A program made the translations under genes and the position numbers. From contig JAHELO010000054.1 in the NCBI GenBank assembly GCA_024644145.1, positions 1 to 8,749 on the forward strand: a DNA stretch of 8,749 bases, in the 5' to 3' direction. The notes beneath the pieces were generated by a model. That model saw nothing but the letters and a program-made list of their open reading frames with translations, was not told where the DNA came from and searched no databases. Shown piece after piece: positions 1-6,831 of the stretch (position 1 is the stretch's first letter; each line of letters opens with the position of its first letter). Source of the DNA: Christiangramia sp. GTDB lineage: Bacteria; Bacteroidota; Bacteroidia; Flavobacteriales; Flavobacteriaceae.

Positions 1-456
1 TCTTTCCGGGTGTGCTAAGATTGGCGAATACCGAATACTTTGTAATTTAAATAATATTTCATTCAAATTTAACGGTGGCTGGAAATAGGACATTTCTACA
101 AGTACTTTATTATTTGTAACTATTAATAAATCATCCTGGTCCATTATTTTAACAAAATGCTGATCCATCATGTACTCTGCAGCATAGGTCAATTTCGTGT
201 TAGCAGGTGTTTTATCTTCAATTACTTTGAAGGCTCTAAATATGGATTCTCGAGTGTTGGGGTAGTATTCACCAATTATGTGCGGAGTAGCGACAAAACT
301 ATTTATCCCGATCTCTCCAAAAGCATGAATCAACTCCAATGATTCTGTAGCATTTTTAGCTCCATCATCAATTCCCGGCAAAATATGGTTGTGGAAATCT
401 GTCATTCCACTTATTAAATCAACGAGATATATGTTCTTATTAAATATTGAAAACAT
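1..456 (-). CDS. CpsB/CapC (YwqE)-type protein-tyrosine phosphatase, PHP fold, 3' truncated by window
   Basis: This is the first 152 codons of a minus-strand gene whose 3' end lies beyond position 1. The family is usually about 240-250 residues, so roughly 60% is visible. Members are Mn-dependent phosphotyrosine phosphatases that act on the tyrosine autokinase controlling capsule or exopolysaccharide polymerisation, in the cytoplasm. Visible motifs are DFHNH at residues 20-24 followed by LPGIDDGA (26-33), the ATPH motif with H59, a metal-bridging-type Glu in AAEYMMD (E94), and LAHPER at 147-152. These are the PHP metal ligands in family order. The ATG at 456 is chosen because the conserved DxHxH block then starts about 20 residues in, as in relatives. 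No strong Shine-Dalgarno is seen. The gene is divergent from the Wzi gene, which supports a capsule role. Family assignment is firm; the substrate is inferred. Confidence 0.9.
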   Translation of the reverse strand, partial: MFSIFNKNIYLVDLISGMTDFHNHILPGIDDGAKNATESLELIHAFGEIGINSFVATPHIIGEYYPNTRESIFRAFKVIEDKTPANTKLTYAAEYMMDQHFVKIMDQDDLLIVTNNKVLVEMSYFQPPLNLNEILFKLQSIRYSPILAHPER

Positions 457-473
457 CAGGACTATTTTAGCTT

Positions 474-481
474 CAAAATTA
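474..481 (-). promoter_or_regulatory. Possible Bacteroidetes -7 box for the CpsB-type gene
   Basis: On the minus strand this reads TAATTTTG, an exact match to the Bacteroidetes -7 consensus TAnnTTTG. It lies 17 bp upstream of the ATG at 456, so the transcript leader would be only 10-15 nt. No TTTG/TTG -33 box is visible at the usual 17-23 bp further upstream. The region is AT-rich, so a chance match is quite possible. Confidence 0.22.
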
Positions 482-532
482 CATAATTTAAATTCTTATT
501 ATTAATATTTGCAGTGTTCCTAGATCCTTTAT

Positions 533-1891
533 ATGAGATTAACCATTTTAATTGTCTTCTTACTTTCAATTGGATTAACTGCTGAAGGTCAAATTCAGTA
601 TAATTTAAAAGTTGAAGGACAGGGACAACTAGCAACAAAGAAGGAGTCACCTTTTTGGTTGCATACCAATTCCAGGGGAAGGCTAGACGAAAAAACCAAT
701 ATCTTCGGTCTGCTTAATTCAAAGGCTTCATTAAATCTAGTTTCAGATAAATATATAGAATTAGGAGCAGGGGTTTTATATAAAAATGGGTACGAAAGTG
801 GGGCCAGGATAGATGAGGCCTATTTTAAGTATGTTTCTCCTAAAATTGGAGTGGTAGTGGGAAAGAAACAGCGAGAGGACCTTTTTCAAGAACTAAGTGC
901 ATCTAACGAGGGAATATTATGGTCTCTAAACGCTTCACCACTACCTGGTCTTAGGTTTTTTATCAGGGATCCTATATTTCTTAAAGAAGATCATGGTATC
1001 GGGGTTATGTTTAGTTGGGAAGAATATCTAATGGATGATGATCGGCATATCATGCATACACGCCTTCATCATAAAAGTGGCCATCTTGTCTTTAGAAGTA
1101 CAAATAATTTTGAGATATCAATTGGAGGTCAGCATTTTGTGCAGTGGGCTGGCTATTCAGAAGAATTTGGCCAGCTTCCCCAGAGTCTTGAAGATTATAG
1201 AAGAATTCTTACCGCCATGCCAAGTGAAGGTGATGTAGGCAATGGGCAGGAAGTGAATGCTCTGGGGAATCAAATTGGAAGTTACGAGATTAAAATAAAA
1301 ACAAAAATTAGCGACATTGATTTTCAATTTCTTTATAATCATATTTTTGAAGATGCTTCAGGAATGAAGATGGGGAACCTCCCTGATGGGAGATATGCAG
1401 TTTATTTGGAAGACAATAGAGATGCGTTCTGGGGCTGGTCATGGCTGCAGGCATTCATGTATGAATTTTATTATACGAAGAATCAAAGTAGGGACCGTGC
1501 GGGATCCCTTTTAGATGGAGCCGATAATTACTTTAATAATAACTTATATCGATCCGGGTGGACCTACAATAACCAAATATTAGGTATGCCTTTTATACTG
1601 CTAAATGAGAACAGATTCAGAATCGGAACTAATATTACTGCGGTTCACCATATAGGAATTAAAGGAAAAATTCTTAGTGATTATCCCTATAGATTTCTTT
1701 TTAGCTATAGAAATAATTATGGTGTAGAAGGATCTTACTTTCCAGAGAAGCGTACTATTTTATCTACTCTTCTAGAAGTGGAGCTAGTTGACAGTGACTA
1801 TAATTTAAAAGCGCAAATTGGAGCAGATATTAGTTCGTATCAACCTGCCAACCTTGGGGTTGGATTAAATTTTTCAAAAACGATTTTTTAA
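533..1891 (+). CDS. Capsule assembly Wzi family outer-membrane protein
   Basis: This 452-residue protein resembles the Bacteroidetes branch of the Wzi family, outer-membrane beta-barrels that help attach or assemble capsular polysaccharide at the cell surface. Residues 1-19 form a signal peptide (Lys/Arg-poor short n-region, hydrophobic stretch 4-16, likely cleavage near AEG|Q). Family-like features are SPFWLHTNSRGR (39-50), a lengthy run of alternating amphipathic strands, the block DNYFNNNLYRSGWTYNN (331-347) followed by LGMPF (350-354), and a C-terminus ending in Phe (FSKTIF), typical of outer-membrane barrels. There is no lipobox cysteine. The ATG at 533 is chosen because it gives the signal peptide directly; the leader is AT-rich without a clear Shine-Dalgarno. 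It is divergent from the CpsB-type phosphatase gene (76 bp apart), fitting a capsule locus. The PAS sensor follows 57 bp downstream on the same strand. Family call is good; the particular polysaccharide is unknown. Confidence 0.85.
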   Translation: MRLTILIVFLLSIGLTAEGQIQYNLKVEGQGQLATKKESPFWLHTNSRGRLDEKTNIFGLLNSKASLNLVSDKYIELGAGVLYKNGYESGARIDEAYFKYVSPKIGVVVGKKQREDLFQELSASNEGILWSLNASPLPGLRFFIRDPIFLKEDHGIGVMFSWEEYLMDDDRHIMHTRLHHKSGHLVFRSTNNFEISIGGQHFVQWAGYSEEFGQLPQSLEDYRRILTAMPSEGDVGNGQEVNALGNQIGSYEIKIKTKISDIDFQFLYNHIFEDASGMKMGNLPDGRYAVYLEDNRDAFWGWSWLQAFMYEFYYTKNQSRDRAGSLLDGADNYFNNNLYRSGWTYNNQILGMPFILLNENRFRIGTNITAVHHIGIKGKILSDYPYRFLFSYRNNYGVEGSYFPEKRTILSTLLEVELVDSDYNLKAQIGADISSYQPANLGVGLNFSKTIF

Positions 1892-1948
1892 CCGTGGTTT
1901 ATTTAATTTTTTGTAATTTCCTCACGCCTAAAATCTCTGATCAAAAAA

Positions 1949-4900
1949 TTGAATACATTTTCTTCCAAAACTATATCGGAAGCTCTCATCACTCTAGACC
2001 TTGATGAAGGTATTCTTTTTTGTACGGAAAAGGCTGAAAATATATTTATAAAAAGCCTGGGACTCGAACTTCGCATAGGTTCAGATTTATTGGAAATATT
2101 TGACGTTTCACTGCGTTCCAGCATTTCTGCAAAACTTGAAGAATGTAAATCCGGTAAAGTACAGTCTCTGATACTGGACTATAATACACAAAAGTATTCC
2201 TTTGTTTTCTCACCAGTATTAAATGGTAATTCCTTAATAAAACAGGTTTCAATTGTTGTTACGGAGGTAGCTGATGATGATTCTCTTTATATAAATAAAG
2301 AGGCAAAAGATGAACAGCGCTTAAGGCGTGAATTAGAATATAATAAACAGGTATATTCGAACCTCTTTTATAATAATCCAGATGCAGTTTTTTCATTTGA
2401 TCTCGAAGGCAATTTTGTAGATGCAAATGCTCAGTCGGCCTTACTGGCTGAAACCACCCATGAAGAATTAATGAAAATGCACTTTCTTCCTTTTATTGAA
2501 AAGGAAGATCATGAAAGGGTATTAGAAAATTTTTATAAGGCCAGATTAGGAGAGAACCAAAGTTATGTAACAAGATTTATCAGTGTAAAGGGGACAGAAA
2601 AGATTCTGGAAATCAATAATTTTCCCATATCATACAATAATGAGATTGTTGGGGTATATGGAATAGCAAAAGATATTACCGATAAGCGAAGAACCGAAAA
2701 TAAGATCCTGGAGGAACGCGAGATGCTAAAAGCGATCATTGATAATATTCCAGATTATATTTTCGTGAAGGATAGAAAGCATAAGAATATCTTGGCTAAT
2801 AGAAAATTCTATAAACAGATTCTGGGAAAGGAAAATGAAGATGAAACTATAGGTTTTTCTCCTTTAGATTATTTTGATGAGGAACGAGGGGAGCTGCTTA
2901 TAGCCGATAATGAAAAGGTTATGAATTCTGGCACACCGGTTATTAATCGGCCTGACACGGTAGTCAATATACAGGGTAAAAAGGAACAGGTTCTCTTAAC
3001 TAAAGTCCCTCTTCATAACCATAATAAGGAGATTGTGGGATTAGTGGGTATTGCCCGGGATATTACTGAAACATACCTGCATAATAAAAAGCAGGAACTT
3101 ATCTTTCAGGTGATCAAAGCATTTGGTGATAAACCTACATTCCAGGAAGCTATGTTCAAGGTTTTGAAAATATTTGGAAGAGAACTTGGTTATGAAAATG
3201 CCGAAGCTTATAAAGTTAGTGTTAATAATGAAAAGCTGGTTCGAATTGCTCACTGGCCTAAAACCCAGGACCCCGGCGATAATGGTAAAATTTTTGAAAA
3301 AGGGACTGGCCTCCCGGGAATTGTATGGAGTGAAGGTAAGGTAAGGGTAGTGAGATATGCTGAGGAACCTGAACTTTTCGATGAGATATTCAAGGGGGGA
3401 GAGCTAGCTATTAAATCTGCTGTAGGTGTACCTATTATATATCAGGACCAACTTATATCCATTTTTTGCCTTGGGTCTACAAGTGAAAATAAGAAAATTG
3501 AAACTGATCTTTTAGGTGATATCACTATTCAGATTGCTTCGGCGATGGAACACAGAAGGAGTCAGCAGCAATTAAATGACTTTTTTGACTATTCTCCAAA
3601 CTTAATAGCAGTAGTTGGACTGGATGGCTTTATTAAAAAAATCAACCCATCTTTTGAGAATAAATTCGGTTATTCTGAAGACGAAATACTAACCAAACCT
3701 TTTACTGATTTTATTCATCCCGATGACCTTGGTAAAACATATGAAGCTATAGAAAAATTATCTGTAGATGGATCAGATTTCGAAATTAGATGCTTAAAGA
3801 AAGATGGCCAGTATTTATGGATTTCCTGGAGATTCTCTCAGTTCTTCGAAAAAGAGAATGTAATATTTGTCTACGGTACAGATATTACCCCCTTAAAAAC
3901 GGTACATAAAGAATTAGAAGAAAATATATCCATACGCAAAGTAACTCAACAAAAGCTAGAAGAATCTGAGAAGAAATATAGAAGCCTTTTTGATGCCAGC
4001 CCATTACCTATGTGGGTTTTGGAAAGATCTTCTCTTAGGTTTTTAAAAGTTAATAAAGCTGCAATAGATCTATACGGTTTTACCGAAAATGAATTTTCAA
4101 ATATGACTGTGAAGGACCTGTGGGCACCCAACCAGGAAGATAGAATTGAGAAAATCGTTTCTGAAAATAAAAATGAATTTTTCCAGGTTAAGGTGAAGCA
4201 TATTAAAAAGAACGGTGAATTTATTTACGTGAATGTAAATAGTAATCCTGTAATTTTTGATGGTCTCAAAGCCAGAGTTTCTTTAATCAAAAATATCACT
4301 GACCGGATCAAGGCCGAAGAAAAATTACTGCATAGGGAACAACGCTTTAAAGCCCTGGTTCAGGATGGATCAGACCTTATCACAATTGTAGACTCTAATT
4401 ATGATTATAAATATAGCAGTCCTGCTTCAAAAGCAGTTTTCGGGATTGAACCATCGGATTTAAATAAAACGAACTTTCGGGATCATATTCATAAGGATGA
4501 TCTCAATATGCTGGAGGAGCATTTACTAAATTTGAGATCTCAAAAAAGAGTTCAGTTACCTTCATACAGAGTTAAATCGGTTCATAATAACTGGCGCTGG
4601 ATAGAAACAATTATTACCAATCTACAGGATGATCCTGCCATAGAAGGTATGGTGATGAATTCAAGGGATATAACTGAATTTGTGGAACAAGAACAGGAGC
4701 TCCTGGAAAGCTTAAGACGGTATGATATTGTTGCCAAAGCTACCAGCGATATTATAACCGATTATGATATTGAAAAAGGTGAAATGAAGGTAGGAGTAGC
4801 CGCGTTTAAAAAATTTGGTTATCAAAATAAGACTGGGATATATTCCGGGGAATGGTGGAATGAGAAATTACATCCCGATGATATTGAACATGTAAAATCT

Positions 4901-5305
4901 GCTGAAAAAAAGATGGTGAATGGAGGGCTCAAAAATCTCACTATCGAATATAGATTCAGGTGTGCAGATGGTTCTTATAAATATATCTTAGACCGGAGTT
5001 ACTTAATCACCGATGACAAAAATAATCCTAAAAGAGTAATAGGCTCTATGCAGGATATTACTGAAAGAAAGAGGCACCTAATCGCTATTGAGAACCATAA
5101 CAAACGACTTAAAGAAATTGCCTGGACACAATCGCACCTAGTGAGAGCACCACTGGCTAAAGTTATGGGATTGGTAGACCTTCTTCTTAATTATAAAAAT
5201 GATTTGGAAAATGTTGACGAGTTATTGGAAAAAATTCTAATTTCAGCCAATGAGCTGGATGGGATTATTCGCCAAATAGCAAGTCAGACTGAAAAGGAAT
5301 TATAA
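1949..5305 (+). CDS. Multi-PAS/GAF sensor ending in a DHp-like H-box module without an ATPase domain
   Basis: This 1118-residue protein has no signal peptide or membrane segment, so it is probably a cytoplasmic sensor. Domains in order: a divergent PAS-like segment (about 8-107), PAS (131-246), PAS (255-374), GAF (385-535), then PAS domains at 541-648, 672-786, 795-910 and 922-1040. Six PAS units end in the usual D/N-I-T signature (for example KDITDKRR at 241-248, MQDITERK at 1034-1041). Coiled linkers such as KLEESEKKYRSLF (669-681) join them. The C-terminus (1046-1118) is a helical hairpin with an H-box, WTQSHLVRAPLA (1059-1070), H1063 being the candidate phospho-site, and a second helix with NELDGIIRQIA (1101-1111). 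The protein then stops, with no N, G1, F or G2 box of a HATPase domain here or downstream. The start is TTG at 1949: the frame opens at 1907, has no ATG upstream, and the first in-frame ATG is codon 175, inside a PAS domain. A receiver gene follows after 13 bp and is the obvious partner. The ligand is unknown. Confidence 0.88.
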   Translation: MNTFSSKTISEALITLDLDEGILFCTEKAENIFIKSLGLELRIGSDLLEIFDVSLRSSISAKLEECKSGKVQSLILDYNTQKYSFVFSPVLNGNSLIKQVSIVVTEVADDDSLYINKEAKDEQRLRRELEYNKQVYSNLFYNNPDAVFSFDLEGNFVDANAQSALLAETTHEELMKMHFLPFIEKEDHERVLENFYKARLGENQSYVTRFISVKGTEKILEINNFPISYNNEIVGVYGIAKDITDKRRTENKILEEREMLKAIIDNIPDYIFVKDRKHKNILANRKFYKQILGKENEDETIGFSPLDYFDEERGELLIADNEKVMNSGTPVINRPDTVVNIQGKKEQVLLTKVPLHNHNKEIVGLVGIARDITETYLHNKKQELIFQVIKAFGDKPTFQEAMFKVLKIFGRELGYENAEAYKVSVNNEKLVRIAHWPKTQDPGDNGKIFEKGTGLPGIVWSEGKVRVVRYAEEPELFDEIFKGGELAIKSAVGVPIIYQDQLISIFCLGSTSENKKIETDLLGDITIQIASAMEHRRSQQQLNDFFDYSPNLIAVVGLDGFIKKINPSFENKFGYSEDEILTKPFTDFIHPDDLGKTYEAIEKLSVDGSDFEIRCLKKDGQYLWISWRFSQFFEKENVIFVYGTDITPLKTVHKELEENISIRKVTQQKLEESEKKYRSLFDASPLPMWVLERSSLRFLKVNKAAIDLYGFTENEFSNMTVKDLWAPNQEDRIEKIVSENKNEFFQVKVKHIKKNGEFIYVNVNSNPVIFDGLKARVSLIKNITDRIKAEEKLLHREQRFKALVQDGSDLITIVDSNYDYKYSSPASKAVFGIEPSDLNKTNFRDHIHKDDLNMLEEHLLNLRSQKRVQLPSYRVKSVHNNWRWIETIITNLQDDPAIEGMVMNSRDITEFVEQEQELLESLRRYDIVAKATSDIITDYDIEKGEMKVGVAAFKKFGYQNKTGIYSGEWWNEKLHPDDIEHVKSAEKKMVNGGLKNLTIEYRFRCADGSYKYILDRSYLITDDKNNPKRVIGSMQDITERKRHLIAIENHNKRLKEIAWTQSHLVRAPLAKVMGLVDLLLNYKNDLENVDELLEKILISANELDGIIRQIASQTEKEL

Positions 5306-5318
5306 TTCGCCCCAAAAA

Positions 5319-5735
5319 ATGACCCTACAAATGATACGTACAATAATTATTGACGATGACGATATAGTTACATTTCTTCAACGCAAGATCGTTTCGAAAT
5401 GCGAACTTGATAGCGACCCTTATGCATTTAAAGATGCTGAAAAAGCTCTGGACTTTTTAAGAGAGGAATCAGATCCGGATATTAATTACCTGATTATGCT
5501 GGACATCAATATGCCAAAAATGAACGGGTGGGAATTTCTTCAGAAATTAAAAGGAGTTCAGGGTCATGAACGCTTTCATGTGGTGATGGTAACTTCATCT
5601 ATAGACAGAAAGGATAAAAGAGATGCGGCAAACGACCCTCATGTGGTAGATTTTATAGAAAAGCCGGTCTCTTCCAGGCATTGTATTAAATTGAAGGGTA
5701 TTGCTAAGTTAGCACCCTATTTTGAGGAGAATTAA
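5319..5735 (+). CDS. Single-domain response regulator (receiver only)
   Basis: This 138-residue protein is one CheY-like receiver domain with no output domain, so it would act by protein contact or as a phosphate shuttle rather than on DNA. Visible receiver residues are the acidic pair at D12-D13 after IIIDDDD, the phospho-acceptor D62 in MLDINMPKMNG (60-70), the Thr/Ser switch T92 in VMVTSS, and K115 in IEKPV. All catalytic positions are present, so it should be phosphorylatable. It begins 13 bp after the multi-PAS sensor, so the two are almost certainly cotranscribed and functionally paired. The ATG at 5319 is preceded by an A-run; the ATG at 5331 (134 residues, starting MIRTIIIDDDD) is an equally credible start and more typical of the family. 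The last 32 bp overlap the 3' end of the EEP gene on the other strand. The family is certain; the cognate kinase is not evident. Confidence 0.93.
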   Translation: MTLQMIRTIIIDDDDIVTFLQRKIVSKCELDSDPYAFKDAEKALDFLREESDPDINYLIMLDINMPKMNGWEFLQKLKGVQGHERFHVVMVTSSIDRKDKRDAANDPHVVDFIEKPVSSRHCIKLKGIAKLAPYFEEN

Positions 5736-6816
5736 ATTCAATCTTTCTCATTAATGGATCTGCGTTCTGGATCTTTTCCTCTGCCCATTCTTCTTCTTCT
5801 CTCGCTGGCTCATCTGTATCCTCATTCACAAGTTCTGCCTTGGGTTCATAATTGAGGTTGATATACATGGGGAAATGGTCAGAGCCTATGTTTCGCTCCC
5901 TGGCAATTTCAATAAGCGTAAAATCTTTAGTGTGAAATACATGGTCTAATGGCCACCTTAAAAGGAAATAATCGGCGTGAAATGTATTAAAGAACCCTCT
6001 TCCCTTTCGAGGGTCCATTAAACCACTAAGTTTTTGGAACAGTCTCGTTGTTCTGGACCAGGCAACATCATTAAGATCCCCAATAACAAGGATAGAATCC
6101 TTTTCTGGATCCAGATCCCTTCCCAGCATCAATAATTCAGCATCGCGGTTAGTTGAAGTGTCACTTTCTGTAGGGCTTGGTGGCATGGGGTGTAAACAGT
6201 GAAGATTTACCTTTTTCCCGTTCCTTAGTTTAACTTTCGCATGTATAGATGGAATATCTTCCTGTACTAAATTTCGAACCTTAATATTGTCCAATTCCAG
6301 TTTGGAGTACAAATGCATCCCATATAAATTATCCTTCGGGATCTTTACAGTGTATTTATATTCCTCTTCTAATTCTGAAAGTTCTTTTTCCCATCTTTCA
6401 TCAGTCTCTAAGGTTAGAAGTATATCTGGTTTGCGATCATTTACTAAAGCCAGTAATTTATCGCTTCTTTTATTTGGAGTTAAAACATTACTAACTAGAA
6501 TAGAAACTGAAGCCTTTGGATCGCTTCCCTTGTATTTAAGAACTTGTTTTTTAGCAATGTAGGTGTATGGGAATATTTTCTTTATCTGATATATAAGACT
6601 TAAAATAAGGGCAATTATGGCAATTATATGCCAGGTACTGGTAAAATCGTATACTAGGATGGATATCCCAATACAGATTAATATTAAAAAACTAATCTGT
6701 ATCCGGGGGAAATCAAAACCCCTTATCCACCACTCATCGAACCTCGTAAGAGAGGCGAAAGTAGGGATACACATAAGAATAGTAAAAATTAAGGTTAGAA
6801 TTTCACCTGCATGCAT
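5704..6816 (-). CDS. Membrane-anchored endonuclease/exonuclease/phosphatase (EEP, YafD-like) family protein
   Basis: This 370-residue protein has an N-terminal membrane part with three probable helices (about 5-23, 41-58, 62-78) and a catalytic EEP domain at about 103-322. EEP enzymes are Mg-dependent phosphodiesterases or phosphomonoesterases acting on nucleic acids, lipids or inositol phosphates. Conserved residues visible are N110 in VSNVL, E137 in LTLETDERW, H209 in LHPMPPSP, D247 and N249 in IGDLND, D291-H292 in PLDHVF, and D313-H314 in GSDHFPM. The active site therefore looks complete. A tail at 325-352 is very rich in Glu and Asp. Positive charges lie in the loop between helices 1 and 2 and just after helix 3, which by the positive-inside rule hints that the catalytic part faces the cytoplasm; this is weak. 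The gene starts 15 bp after the PAP2-type gene and must be in its operon. The substrate cannot be told from sequence. Confidence 0.85.
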   Translation of the reverse strand: MHAGEILTLIFTILMCIPTFASLTRFDEWWIRGFDFPRIQISFLILICIGISILVYDFTSTWHIIAIIALILSLIYQIKKIFPYTYIAKKQVLKYKGSDPKASVSILVSNVLTPNKRSDKLLALVNDRKPDILLTLETDERWEKELSELEEEYKYTVKIPKDNLYGMHLYSKLELDNIKVRNLVQEDIPSIHAKVKLRNGKKVNLHCLHPMPPSPTESDTSTNRDAELLMLGRDLDPEKDSILVIGDLNDVAWSRTTRLFQKLSGLMDPRKGRGFFNTFHADYFLLRWPLDHVFHTKDFTLIEIARERNIGSDHFPMYINLNYEPKAELVNEDTDEPAREEEEWAEEKIQNADPLMRKIEFNSPQNRVLT

Positions 6817-6831
6817 AGATAATATTTGGTT

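Noticed and set aside
462..650. Minus-strand open frame of 62 codons across the Wzi start
   Set aside because: It overlaps the signal peptide region of Wzi antisense and the divergent promoter region, with no conserved features.
1876..1915. Possible terminator after the Wzi gene: AAAAACGATTTTT inverted repeat and AACC-GT-GGTT
   Set aside because: The first is a short pure A/T stem and the second a 4 bp stem with a 2 nt loop. Neither forms a GC-rich stem followed by a T-run, so no intrinsic terminator is claimed.
2330..5090. Internal DNA repeats from the tandem PAS domains
   Set aside because: The PAS units share a fold and short signatures such as DIT but the DNA is diverged, so no nucleotide-level repeat or recent duplication can be supported.
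6287..6562. Plus-strand open frame of 91 codons inside the EEP gene
   Set aside because: It is Ser/Leu-rich with no family resemblance and lies antisense to the conserved catalytic domain; treated as a shadow.
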